A stretch of 64,000 bases of DNA. Origin: an uncultured Clostridia bacterium. Lineage in GTDB: Bacteria > Bacillota > Clostridia > Christensenellales > Borkfalkiaceae. The stretch's first letter is position 1. Every line of letters begins with the position of its first letter. Under the pieces are notes generated by a model that did no database searches, was not told the origin of the DNA, and saw only the letters and a list, made by a program, of their open reading frames with translations. The position numbers and the translations under genes are program-made. Positions 52,387-61,167 of this stretch are shown here, piece by piece. Location: contig CAMUBY010000001.1 of NCBI GenBank assembly GCA_947087265.1, forward strand, positions 62,001 through 126,000, in the 5' to 3' direction.

Positions 52387-52417
52387 TTGACAGCGACGGG
52401 GGGGGGTATGGTATACT
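52387..52417 (+). promoter_or_regulatory. Promoter with a G9 tract in the spacer (candidate phase switch)
   Basis: TTGACA (52387-52392) and TATACT (52412-52417, with TGG before it) are separated by 19 bp, nine of which are an uninterrupted G run (52398-52406). Slippage of the G run changes the spacer; loss of two G would give the optimal 17 bp. It lies about 100 bp upstream of a surface lipoprotein gene. Confidence 0.65.
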
Positions 52418-52513
52418 TCTTATGGACGCGCTAAACGGTTCGCAAATATTTTTAGAAAAAATGAAGCGGGCGTAGCGTTAGTTACAATAGGGGAATAATA
52501 CGAGGTAAAAAGT

Positions 52514-54562
52514 ATGAAAAGAAAAAATAAAATCTGGTTGGCCGTGTTGTTTGCCGTATGTACGCTGGCGTGTTGCGTTTCGTTGACGGCGTGCAAAAAT
52601 ACCTGCAAAATTGAATGGGAATTCGACGATAACGTAATTGTAACCGCAGTCGGATATACTTCTTTGCCTACTCAACTCGATGAGGGAACGGAAGTAATTT
52701 TTACTACGGTATGTAAACCGGGGTACACTATCGCGTCGATATCGCCCGATTCCGTGAAAAGCTATCGTCTCGAAAACTTTCCGAGCGACGACTATATTTA
52801 CGACGTAAGTTATAAATTCACCGTAACGGACGATATGACGGTAAAAATCGCTACAAGAAAATACGTTCCGCGCACCGTGGCGTGGATGCCGAACCCTGCG
52901 GTAAATCCCGACCCATACGTAACGTTGAAAGTAAAAGGGTACGACAAGTTGCCGTTGCTTGTTGAAGACGGCACGAAACTAACGTTTACCGCGGAATGCG
53001 CGGAGGGGTACGAAGTAAAATCGGTATCGGTATTGCCCGAACCCGTTGAACTTGTGCGGGACGGAAATAATTATACGGTAACGGTGAATAAAAATCTTGT
53101 CATCACCGTGATTCCGCAGAAGATAGACGTCGTAACAAGACTGAGTACTACGATGCACCCGTATCAGTATGTCGGCGAAACGCTTAATTCAAAAAATTTA
53201 CAAGTTGACGCGTATTACGAATCGGGCAGGGTTGAGGAAGACGTCAGAAACTATAAGATTACATATCAGAACGGGAACGCGCTCTCGCTCGGCGATACGG
53301 AATTTACCTTATCTTACAACGGATTTACGAGAACGGTAAGTTTGGGCTACACAGTTCAGGCAAAGATAACGTTATTGCTCAACGGCGGCAAGTTTAGCGA
53401 CGAACAACTTTCCGCATTGAATCAGAGGTTCGGCAGCTATCAGTTGGTTCGGGACGACAATTTTAATTTTGTCGGATACAGCTGGACTTTTGATAGTGCA
53501 CTTGAAAGCGACGTCGTTCTTCCCGTGCCCGAAAAAATGGACGTCGCATTCATGAGGTGGAGCGGAAAAGGCGTTAGCAATAACAAGATACCCAAGAATA
53601 CCAAGACGAACATAACATTAAACGCCGAATTTGAAACAATACCCGTAAAGTGTTCCAAACTTGAGGTCATTCAAAGGAACGTAGATGGAAGAAAAAACGT
53701 ACCCTTCCTCAAAGTTACGGGGAAATTCATCGATGCGGACAGCGTATATCTGTATCTTTTTGGAATCGAAAACGGTGTTAAAATGCAAGTCGTCGGGGAT
53801 AAGGTTACGAAATCGTATAGCGACAACTTCGTTTGCGAACTTGATTTAACGGAGATAGCTAAGTATGCTGTTGATGACTATGACTGGATATATTTGACCA
53901 TTAAAATCGGCGCAGAAGTGAACGGGCGGTTGGTCAAGTACGACGTCGACCTTAACAACACAGAAATATTTGAAAGCGATTTTATCCACAATGGTTCTGC
54001 TTTTTATCAGGAAAAAGGTTACGCCTGTGATTTTACGCTTGAGGAGGTAACTCCGTCGTCTTGGGAAATAGACGAGAATGGTATAAATTATACGGGAAAA
54101 GAACTGTTAGTAAACGTGATGTGCTACTATCAGGCAATTCTCGATTATAAAGTTTACGAGAAGCGTTCGTTTCTTAAAGAGATTGACGGAAAAGCATATT
54201 TCGTAATTCCGGGTGAAGCCATTGAGATGTTGGACGCGGCGGAACTTCGCGCGGCGTTGGACAAATATATCAAAGATATTCAAGTGTTTTCCGAATGGAC
54301 CGACGTTGCATTTACCCAAAGTGTGGTGGTGGACGAAACGGACTGGACTTTCGAGATACGGATTTGCCTTGAAAATATAACAAAGTCGGGCACCTATATT
54401 ATGCACGTTACGAATCCGCCTGCGGGCGATAATGAAGGCAACTTTAATCCCCAATTTGTGACGTGTAACAGCATTACGGTTGGTGGGATAGAGTACAGTT
54501 TGGAATATTACGAAACAGGTTGGGGCTGGGATTGGCTGAGTATCAAATGTGAAAACTTATAA
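52514..54562 (+). CDS. Large surface lipoprotein with Ig-like domains
   Basis: A 682-residue lipoprotein (lipobox ending LTAC, about residue 27). Two InlB-type or Ig-like repeats (about 30-115 and 120-205) share a pattern of xVTAVGYTSLPTQLDEGTEVIFT versus YVTLKVKGYDKLPLLVEDGT. A third Ig-like domain of the 'YxGExLNSKNLQVDAYY' kind (about 215-280) and beta-rich unknown domains follow. No enzyme motif. Probably an adhesin or glycan-binding surface protein. Its promoter contains the G9 tract, so it may be phase variable. GAGGT lies before the ATG; terminator follows. Confidence 0.8.
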   Translation: MKRKNKIWLAVLFAVCTLACCVSLTACKNTCKIEWEFDDNVIVTAVGYTSLPTQLDEGTEVIFTTVCKPGYTIASISPDSVKSYRLENFPSDDYIYDVSYKFTVTDDMTVKIATRKYVPRTVAWMPNPAVNPDPYVTLKVKGYDKLPLLVEDGTKLTFTAECAEGYEVKSVSVLPEPVELVRDGNNYTVTVNKNLVITVIPQKIDVVTRLSTTMHPYQYVGETLNSKNLQVDAYYESGRVEEDVRNYKITYQNGNALSLGDTEFTLSYNGFTRTVSLGYTVQAKITLLLNGGKFSDEQLSALNQRFGSYQLVRDDNFNFVGYSWTFDSALESDVVLPVPEKMDVAFMRWSGKGVSNNKIPKNTKTNITLNAEFETIPVKCSKLEVIQRNVDGRKNVPFLKVTGKFIDADSVYLYLFGIENGVKMQVVGDKVTKSYSDNFVCELDLTEIAKYAVDDYDWIYLTIKIGAEVNGRLVKYDVDLNNTEIFESDFIHNGSAFYQEKGYACDFTLEEVTPSSWEIDENGINYTGKELLVNVMCYYQAILDYKVYEKRSFLKEIDGKAYFVIPGEAIEMLDAAELRAALDKYIKDIQVFSEWTDVAFTQSVVVDETDWTFEIRICLENITKSGTYIMHVTNPPAGDNEGNFNPQFVTCNSITVGGIEYSLEYYETGWGWDWLSIKCENL

Positions 54563-54567
54563 AGAAA

Positions 54568-54604
54568 CGGGCGGCTTCCCGAAGTGAGGGAAGCCGCCCG
54601 CTTT
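54568..54604 (+). terminator. Intrinsic terminator
   Basis: A 13-bp perfect stem (CGGGCGGCTTCCC / GGGAAGCCGCCCG) and CTTTT, right after the lipoprotein gene. It marks the left border of the AT-richer island. Confidence 0.9.
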
Positions 54605-54681
54605 TGTTATATTTAGGGAAACAGCCCAATTTTTGGCGCGTTGATTAAGTTCCCGAAAAGTTCCCAAAACGTAAAAAAATC

Positions 54682-54730
54682 GCCCTGTGTCTTGTGTACA
54701 TTCCTCTCAAAAATGCACAAGATACAGGGC
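54682..54730 (-). terminator. Intrinsic terminator at the end of the recombinase
   Basis: A 15-bp stem with one G-T pair (GCCCTGTGTCTTGTG / CACAAGATACAGGGC), followed on the minus strand by GATTTTTTT. It overlaps the last codons of the recombinase frame. Confidence 0.8.
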
Positions 54731-56257
54731 TTTTGGCTGCATAAGCAATACCTCAACTGAACGCATTAAAAAAACCCAACTGAACAAACTGTTCAGTTGG
54801 GTCCATCTTGGCTGACCTGATTGTGATAAATTAGAACTTTCCAACTCTTCAAGCGAAATATCTTCCTGCTTGCCGTTTACGGTGTATATTATTTTAATGC
54901 TGTCGTCATAGAGGTAAACCCTGTCAATAAATGTATCTATCAGCTTGGCTTTGCCGACTTTGGTAGTAGTATCAATCTTTCTGAAATTGAATAGCGCCAT
55001 TTTGAATTGCTCTTTGGTGAACAACGGGGAAGTTGCCCTCTCCTTGATAAGTTGTTCTTCAAAGACTTTTTTCTGTTTTTCCAATTCGTTCAAACGGGCT
55101 AACAGCGTATCCGAAGCAACACCTTTTTGAATTGCCGTTACGATATTATCTATCTCTTTTTTCTTTTCGGCAATTTGCTTTTCAAGTTTCGGCAGCAACG
55201 TGTTTTCTTCGTATTGCAAGTCATAAAGCAAATCGGCAAGTCTGTCGATAATTTCGTCCTGTTGTAGAAATTGCATTGTCTTGTTCACGATAAAGTTTTC
55301 GATTTTTTCCTTATCGATTTTGTGTTTATCGCAAAGATGCTTTCGCGCACGATTGCAGATATAATAACGATAGGCTTTACCGTTTTGACTTGTTCCCGAA
55401 TAAGCCGTCATTAACGCTCCGCACTTTCCGCAATAAAGGTGAGTTGTAAGCAGATAATCGTTTTCTTCCTTGTGAGCTGCCGGTGCAATAGAATGTTTTT
55501 GAACCGTAGCTTGAACTCTTTCGAACAAGCCTTTATCTATAATGGCAGGGATGGCATCTTCTAATACAATTCCCGAATGTCGGTATTCGCCGATATAAGT
55601 TCGGTTAGAAAGCATATATAAAACGCTGTTATATGCGATTAGTTTTCCGTCCGAGCGGCGCAAACCCTTTAACCGCAGAAAATCGAAAATTTATTTCGCA
55701 GTCTTTCCGTCGGCGCACATTTGGAAAGCGAGCGCAACGATTGGCGCGGATTCTTCGTCAATGACAAGCCGATGGTCAACTACCTTGTATCCGAAAGGAA
55801 CAGTGCCGCCGTTCCATTTGCCCTTTAATGCGTTTTCACGAAATCCGCGTTTGACGTTTTGGGAAAGGTTAGCTGAGTAATACTCTGCCATACTTTCAAT
55901 TACGCCCTCCAAAATAATGCCTTCGGGACCGTCGGGAATACTTTCTTTTGCGGTTATTAACTTAATGCCGTACTTTTTAAGTATTCTTTTATAGTAGGCA
56001 CTGTCATAACGGTTACGAGCAAACCTATCTAACTTCCAAACAAGGACAACATCAAACAACTTTTTAGGAGCATCGGCAATCATACGCTGAAAGTCAGGTC
56101 TGTCATCCATCTTTGCCGAGAAAGCACGGTCTATATAAGTACCTACGACTTCTATTCCGTTGTATTCCGCGTATGAGTTGCAATCACGCAACTGCCCTTC
56201 AATTGATTCTTCTCGCTGATTTTCCGAACTATAACGGGCGTATATTACTGCTTTCAT
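54707..56257 (-). pseudogene. Large serine recombinase interrupted by one in-frame stop
   Basis: The N-terminal part (56257 to 55691) is a resolvase/invertase catalytic domain starting AVIYARYSSENQ, with the catalytic Ser and VVLVWKLDRFARNR. The C-terminal part (55690 to 54707) holds the recombinase domain (NRTYIGEYRHSG), a zinc-ribbon (CGKCGALM...C...C) and a coiled coil, as in transposon and phage large serine integrases. Both are in the same frame, separated only by TAA at 55691-55693 after GKTAK; a single change from GAA would explain it. The C-terminus runs through two terminator-like hairpins, so its natural stop may also be lost. It probably mobilised the surrounding island and is now inactive unless the stop is read through. 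Confidence 0.88.
54774..54802 (-). terminator. Terminator-like hairpin inside the recombinase 3-prime end
   Basis: A 12-bp perfect stem (ACCCAACTGAAC / GTTCAGTTGGGT) with a 5-nt loop, followed on the minus strand by T7. It lies within the reading frame, 65 bp before the stop. Confidence 0.75.
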
Positions 56258-56265
56258 TATTTATC

Positions 56266-56652
56266 CTATTGTGTTGTTTTATTTTTTGAATAAATTTCAA
56301 TAAGTGCATCAATCGCTTGTTGGCTATAAAAGCCTGTCCTTGAACTTTTAGGATTCAACGGATTTAGTAATCGTTCTATATATAAATCTTTATTCTTTTT
56401 TATAAGCCTTAAATATGAATAAAAGACTTTGTTTTGTTTAAAGTCTGGAATTAATTCTCGTAATTTAGCTGTTAAATCATCATGCGAAAAGTGGTATTTT
56501 TCTTTTATTAACGATGCTTCATCAACCCGTATAGCTGGTGCAGCAGGATTATCGGTTAGTCGATATTCTTTGCCAATTGTTATGTCTGGAATTGTTGTTG
56601 TATCTATTGCCGCTATAATATCGGCATTGGTAATCTTTTTAATGCTACTCAT
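56266..56652 (-). CDS. Hypothetical protein of the island
   Basis: A 128-residue hydrophilic protein, low-GC and Lys/Ile-rich like its neighbours. Segments such as EKYHFSHDDLTAKLRELIPDF look helical; no motif recognised. It ends 8 nt before the recombinase start and begins 14 nt after the previous frame, so the three may be co-transcribed. No strong ribosome-binding site is seen. It might be a remnant of a larger gene. Confidence 0.5.
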   Translation of the reverse strand: MSSIKKITNADIIAAIDTTTIPDITIGKEYRLTDNPAAPAIRVDEASLIKEKYHFSHDDLTAKLRELIPDFKQNKVFYSYLRLIKKNKDLYIERLLNPLNPKSSRTGFYSQQAIDALIEIYSKNKTTQ

Positions 56653-56666
56653 AAAAATATTAAATC

Positions 56667-57113
56667 CTACAACAACTGAATCCTCAAGTACTCTAATCTT
56701 AATGGTTCTGAAATATCGTCAAGTTTTGATTTTTCTTTGATAGTTCCAGATAAAATCAATAATTCTTTATTGACAAATGCCGTATTGTATTTTTTAACTG
56801 CTTTATCAAGAGCATGGCTATAAAATACTCTATCGAGCAAAAATTCTTGTTCATCTAATGTCTGTGAGGCATCAGGCGTAATTTTGAGAATCTTTGCTTT
56901 TGATTCAATAATCTTGCGGCGTACAATTTCACTTTTTTGCCAAGGGATAGATATAGAACCTAAATAATCGTAGTACTCTTTTTGAATGGAAAAGGTTTCA
57001 AACTTATAATCTTTGTAATCGTTAAGTATGCTTTCTATTTTTTCAATGTTGTAATTTGAAAAATCAATATAAGTATAGTTATATGCCCCACGTTTAGCTA
57101 AAAGTCCTGTCAT
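56667..57113 (-). pseudogene. Truncated remnant, possibly of an AlwI-like restriction endonuclease
   Basis: The 148-residue frame beginning at the ATG at 57113 is preceded by further in-frame protein-like codons up to about 57215 (LNLDDDTIFDAYPDDVYRKFE), where the plus-strand fragment begins, so its true N-terminus is missing. RKFEMTGLLAKRGAYNYTYIDF and the ending SEPLRLEYLRIQLL recall the middle part of AlwI-family type II restriction endonucleases, after which the catalytic domain would normally follow but does not. Family assignment is tentative. AT-rich relative to the chromosomal genes. Confidence 0.45.
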
Positions 57114-57221
57114 CTCGAATTTTCTATATACGTCATCGGGATAAGCGTCAAAAATAGTATCATCATCAAGATTAAGTATATTTTTACGATTTAAATAATC
57201 AAGCGTGCTTATCTTTCCGCA

Positions 57222-57353
57222 ATGCAGAAAAGTCCCGTCGATTCGAGTGAGATTTTTGCACTTATCAGTGGCGCGCTTACGGACGAAATAAACGACCGTG
57301 AACTGTTTATGAAGGGCATAGATTATTCGTACTATTACGAAACGGAAGATTAA
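57222..57353 (+). CDS. Small element-derived ORF, probably 5-prime truncated
   Basis: A 43-residue acidic peptide (…EIFALISGALTDEINDREL…YYETED) that reads like the C-terminus or full length of a small mobile-element protein. No ribosome-binding site is seen at the ATG. The frame stays open to a stop at 57192-57194, and the neighbouring minus-strand remnant meets it here, so 57215 or so is a likely rearrangement junction. It ends 2 nt before the next start. Confidence 0.45.
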   Translation: MQKSPVDSSEIFALISGALTDEINDRELFMKGIDYSYYYETED

Positions 57354-57355
57354 AA

Positions 57356-57739
57356 ATGTCTGACGAACCGAAGAAAAAGCGAAAGCACAGGAAACACAAT
57401 ATAAATTGGGATTATTCGGGGAATAAGTTGCATCAAGAAAAATACGGCTTTTTTGAGATTGACAACCCCGAATATTATAAGAAAAATAACGGTTTTTTTG
57501 CTGTTCCCGAATTCCTTATCCGTAAACCTACGCCAGAAGAACGCAAAGAAATCATAATAAACTATATTATAGCGCATAACGGTAAAAGTATAGATATGAG
57601 TGCGGTTGCAAGCAAGCTCTGTATTTCATACCGTTTAATGCAGATGATATTGAAAAGAAAACAAGGCGGGATGAGTTGGCACTCGGTTTTGAGAATTTTG
57701 GGCAAAAATGAAACACTATATATTGTGTTCCTATTTTAG
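57356..57739 (+). CDS. Helix-turn-helix protein of a mobile element, 3-prime end probably replaced
   Basis: A 127-residue basic protein. A Lys/Arg-rich start ([10 protein letters not shown]) is followed by a central region and a helix-turn-helix-like segment near residues 82-102 ([22 protein letters not shown]), as in small DNA-binding proteins of conjugative transposons. GGAAGA precedes the ATG. The last ten residues are encoded by the inverted repeat at 57713-57758, so the native C-terminus may have been lost at the element boundary. Confidence 0.55.
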   Translation: MSDEPKKKRKHRKHNINWDYSGNKLHQEKYGFFEIDNPEYYKKNNGFFAVPEFLIRKPTPEERKEIIINYIIAHNGKSIDMSAVASKLCISYRLMQMILKRKQGGMSWHSVLRILGKNETLYIVFLF

Positions 57740-57758
57740 AACCTACAATATATAGTGT
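57713..57758. repeat. 14-bp inverted repeat abutting tRNA-Gln
   Basis: ACACTATATATTGT (57713-57726) and its exact complement (57745-57758) flank an inner GTTC-N8-GAAC stem. The structure ends 4 bp from the CCA end of tRNA-Gln. It could be the attachment or end sequence of the island, or a processing/terminator hairpin for the tRNA. Confidence 0.6.
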
Positions 57759-57761
57759 CGC

Positions 57762-57836
57762 TGGCTGGGGTAGCTGGATTCGAACCAACGAATGACGGAG
57801 TCAGAGTCCGTTGCCTTACCGCTTGGCGACACCCCA
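57762..57836 (-). tRNA. tRNA-Gln (anticodon CTG)
   Basis: A 75-nt tRNA with encoded CCA (57762-57764). The acceptor stem TGGGGTG pairs with TACCCCA (one G-T), the anticodon loop is CTCTGAC, and the T arm contains GGTTCGAATCC. Confidence 0.95.
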
Positions 57837-57977
57837 ATGGTATTGAATTCTGCCTTATTTTATCAAAACACAGAAAATATATCAAGCGTTTTCATGCCGT
57901 TTTAATAAAAAAATTTTGTCAACGGTAGTCCGTTAAACAGATTTACAAAATTATTCTAACAATTCTATTTTTATATC

Positions 57978-58006
57978 TTGTCTTATTTCTTAATTCGGGT
58001 TATAAT
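57978..58006 (+). promoter_or_regulatory. Sigma-A promoter of comEC-holA
   Basis: TTGTCT (57978-57983), 17-bp spacer, TATAAT (58001-58006). AAGGAG and the ATG follow. Confidence 0.75.
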
Positions 58007-58032
58007 GTTTTTACACACAAAGGAGATTTTGA

Positions 58033-60117
58033 ATGAATACGGTACCGCGGTCGGAAATCGACGGAAAAGAATTAAACGCAAACGCACAAAATATCGCAGT
58101 ATCTCCTTTACAAACAAAAACGAATACTGACAAAGAGCCGAAAGGAACTGTATCGGAACGGCGGCTTCCGCATTTTAATTTCCGTCCGATTTTATTTTGC
58201 GCGTTGGGGCTTGCGTTCGGTATCTTTCTCTATGTTAAAATCCGTTTCGGAGGGCTCGCCGCCTCTGATTTTCTTTTTATCGGGATTTTTCTGTTTTTCG
58301 CCGTCCGTCCTTACGGACTCAAACGCATTTTTGCCGTGGCGCTTTGCTTTGTTATTTTTGCAGGAGTCGGCGCACTTGCCGTTCATATTTATACCGAACA
58401 GTTCCGCCGCGGGGTGCCGTCGGGAGAATATGAAGTCACGGGTACAGTGCAGTCTTTTACGCCCGATTACGGCGAAACAAAAGTTGTATTAACAAATCTG
58501 AAAATAAACGGGAAAAGCACGGGCGGGAAATTTAACGCAAGTGTTTCTTCGGAAGAAATCCGCGCGGGTGATATCGTTCGGTTTACCGCCGAAATCAGTC
58601 GCAACGAACTACCTCAAGAGGGGAATTCTTATTCCTGTTATCTGTTTGAAAACGGCGTGCGCTATACGGCGTCCGACGTGACGGTTGAAAAAGTCGGCGT
58701 TTCCAAAAATGTTTTTCTTCTGCTCAATTCAAAAATTTACGACGTGCTACACGACAATATGCCGAAGGACGAAGCGGATATTTCTTACGCGCTTTTGACG
58801 GGGAACGCGGGCGGAGTGGACGGCACGCTGTTGCAGGCAATCCGCGAAGGAGGTATCGCGCATATCTTTGCCGTGTCGGGGCTACATATCGGTATATTAT
58901 TCGGTGCGGTATCCCTGGTGTTTTCACCGCTCCTCAAAAAGAAATCTTTTCTCCCCGCGCTTGTCGCGGTCATTTTTTATTCTGCGCTCTGCGGATTCAG
59001 CGTATCTTCCGTTCGTGCCGTCATTATGTGCGGCGTACTATCTGTCAACCGCGCGTTGGGCAGAAAGACGGACTTTCTCAGTTCCTTATCTTTCGCCGCT
59101 CTCGTCGTACTCATGTTCATGCCTGCCCAGTGGCTGTCCGCGGGGTTCCGCCTTTCGTTCGGGGCATGTACGGGGCTTGCATTGTTTTCGGGCACGTTTC
59201 AACGTGCATTCCGTAAGCTTCCCAATTTTCTCGGCGGATATCTTGCGGCAAGTCTTTCCGTGCAAATTTTCACGTTCCCGATTCTCATCGAAAGTTTCGG
59301 CTACTTTTCCGTTTGGGGAACGCTTTTGAATTTTATTTTGATTCCCGCTTTGCCTGCGCTCTTTCTGGGGTTGCTGTTGTGCTTGTTGTTTGCGTTGATA
59401 ATACCGCCTGCGGCGGCATTTTTTCTTTTTATTCCGCAGGGGATGCTTTCCCTGCTCTTGTACGTTTTTTCCGTTGCCGAGTTCTCCCTTGTGTTGAAAG
59501 GTTTTTCGTTCGGCACGGGCGTCGTAATTTGGCTGATTGCCGCCGTCATGCTTTCGCAGAGAATGCGTTTGAAAGCGGTGCTGCGATGTGTCGCGGCGTG
59601 TAGTTTGAGCGTACTCTTTGCGCTTACAATGATTTACGAAAACGCCGTGTTTTACGGCTTAAAAATCGACGTCTACGAAAACGGAAAATCCGCTTCTGTT
59701 TTACTGCGTACCGCCAATACGGCGGTACTCGTCATCGATGAAGATATTTCGCTCAGAAATTGTAACGCATTTCTTTCCCGCACTTATGCAGGGAAATTAG
59801 ACGCTGTCGTCGTGCTTGCCGCGGACGAACTCAAAGCCGTCAACGTGGGTGCTTTTTTGCCGACTTCCTGCGTGTATGCGCGCGAGGAGATTGCAACGGG
59901 ACTGCGCGAAACGAACGTCGTCTTTGCAGAAAAGTTTTCGTTGGGCGGCATGACGTTCTTCTACGAAAGCGCGGAAAAGATGACGGTCACGGCGGAAAAT
60001 TCGGTGGTGGAATTGGATTTTGAAAGTTCCGAAGCGCTCGGTGCAGATTTATTCATAGGAAAAGGCAGCGGAGGCTTGAAATTCTTTCTCAGAAATGGTA
60101 TAATCAAAGCGATATGA
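58033..60117 (+). CDS. comEC: ComEC/Rec2-type DNA uptake channel with a reduced C-terminal domain
   Basis: A 694-residue multi-pass membrane protein. The N-terminal region has an OB-like extracytoplasmic domain (about 130-220); the competence domain (about 245-500) includes GGIAHIFAVSGLHIGILFG and LSAGFRLSFGACTG. In most ComEC proteins a metallo-beta-lactamase domain with HxHxDH follows; here the last 150 residues keep the strand pattern (TAVLVIDEDIS, DAVVVLAADEL) but no metal-binding histidine motif. ComEC forms the inner-membrane channel for transforming DNA. Other competence genes are not in view. It overlaps holA by 4 nt (ATGA). Confidence 0.9.
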   Translation: MNTVPRSEIDGKELNANAQNIAVSPLQTKTNTDKEPKGTVSERRLPHFNFRPILFCALGLAFGIFLYVKIRFGGLAASDFLFIGIFLFFAVRPYGLKRIFAVALCFVIFAGVGALAVHIYTEQFRRGVPSGEYEVTGTVQSFTPDYGETKVVLTNLKINGKSTGGKFNASVSSEEIRAGDIVRFTAEISRNELPQEGNSYSCYLFENGVRYTASDVTVEKVGVSKNVFLLLNSKIYDVLHDNMPKDEADISYALLTGNAGGVDGTLLQAIREGGIAHIFAVSGLHIGILFGAVSLVFSPLLKKKSFLPALVAVIFYSALCGFSVSSVRAVIMCGVLSVNRALGRKTDFLSSLSFAALVVLMFMPAQWLSAGFRLSFGACTGLALFSGTFQRAFRKLPNFLGGYLAASLSVQIFTFPILIESFGYFSVWGTLLNFILIPALPALFLGLLLCLLFALIIPPAAAFFLFIPQGMLSLLLYVFSVAEFSLVLKGFSFGTGVVIWLIAAVMLSQRMRLKAVLRCVAACSLSVLFALTMIYENAVFYGLKIDVYENGKSASVLLRTANTAVLVIDEDISLRNCNAFLSRTYAGKLDAVVVLAADELKAVNVGAFLPTSCVYAREEIATGLRETNVVFAEKFSLGGMTFFYESAEKMTVTAENSVVELDFESSEALGADLFIGKGSGGLKFFLRNGIIKAI

Positions 60118-61094
60118 AATTTGTACAGCTGAGCGCGAACTTAAAAGAAAACGTGGAACCCTTCTATCTCATAGAGGGGGACGACGCTTATTTCCGCGAC
60201 CATGCCGTTTTGGCAATTCGCGCCGCGTGCGGGATTACGCAGCCCGTGTTCAACGAAACGCGTTTCGACGGTGATTCGCTCAAAGGCGATTTGTCGGGTT
60301 TTACCGCAGGACTGTTTACGCTTCCGCTGTTGGATGAAAAACGGTTTGTCCGCGTGTACGATTTCTATCCTACCGAACGCGAATGGGAAAAGTTTTTGAA
60401 GCCCTATGCGGCGAAGCCTTGTCCTTCCACCGTGCTCGTCATTGTGAACGCGGGCAGAAAAGCAAACACCGCCGATTTGAAACGGAAGAGCGGAATCACG
60501 TTTGTGGACTGTTCGCGCGAGAGCGAGGAAACGCTCGGGAAGTGGCTGTTCGGCGTCATGCGCCGCAGCGGACTCAACGCCGACGCGGACGCGGCAACGC
60601 TTATGGTACGCTACTGCGCGCAGGACGCGGCGCGCATGAAACGCGAAACGGAAAAACTTGCCTTGCTCATGGGCGAAGGCGGCAGAGTGACGCGTACGGT
60701 CGTGGAAGAATATGTTGCGAAGGACGTAGAGTATAAAATTTACGAACTCACGCAGGCGGCGTCGCGGAAGAATTTTTCGGCTTTTTCGGAAATTCTGGAC
60801 GACCTTATGAAGAAAGGGTACGACGAATATGCCGTGCTTTCAAGCCTTGTCTCCCATTACCGAACTTTATATGAAGTATCCTCGATGAAGGGGAGCGAAG
60901 GGGAAGCGGCCGCCGCGCTCGGCATCAAACCCTACGCGGTGCAGCGCAACCGCGAAACGGCGGGGAGGCTGGGCGTCAAGCGGGTGACGGAGCTGTATCT
61001 GCGCCTTTACGAACTTTCGTGCGGCGCAAAGGGCGGAATTTACAGCAAATCGGGCGCCTTAACGCAGGCAATTGCAAAAATATTTTTTTCATAG
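60114..61094 (+). CDS. holA: DNA polymerase III delta subunit
   Basis: A 326-residue clamp-loader subunit that opens the beta sliding clamp. Recognised by its N-terminal YLIEGDDAYFRDHAV, the RFDGDSL...LPLLDEKRFV segment (degenerate P-loop-less AAA+), and the C-terminal helical collar (LVSHYRTLYEV, GIKPYAVQRN). Correct length. Coupling to comEC by ATGA overlap is the standard Firmicute arrangement. Confidence 0.94.
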   Translation: MKFVQLSANLKENVEPFYLIEGDDAYFRDHAVLAIRAACGITQPVFNETRFDGDSLKGDLSGFTAGLFTLPLLDEKRFVRVYDFYPTEREWEKFLKPYAAKPCPSTVLVIVNAGRKANTADLKRKSGITFVDCSRESEETLGKWLFGVMRRSGLNADADAATLMVRYCAQDAARMKRETEKLALLMGEGGRVTRTVVEEYVAKDVEYKIYELTQAASRKNFSAFSEILDDLMKKGYDEYAVLSSLVSHYRTLYEVSSMKGSEGEAAAALGIKPYAVQRNRETAGRLGVKRVTELYLRLYELSCGAKGGIYSKSGALTQAIAKIFFS

Positions 61095-61106
61095 CACAAA
61101 ATAACT

Positions 61107-61135
61107 TTGCATTTTATACAAAAAAACAGTATAAT
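61107..61135 (+). promoter_or_regulatory. Sigma-A promoter of the cdaA operon
   Basis: TTGCAT (61107-61112), 17-bp spacer, TATAAT (61130-61135), between holA and cdaA. Confidence 0.75.
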
Positions 61136-61167
61136 GAATAACATGAATTACGGTCAGGAGGAGGATT

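Noticed and set aside
57778-57836. Recombinase attachment site inside tRNA-Gln
   Set aside because: Large serine recombinases rarely use tRNA genes and no duplicate of the tRNA 3-prime end is seen at the other island border.
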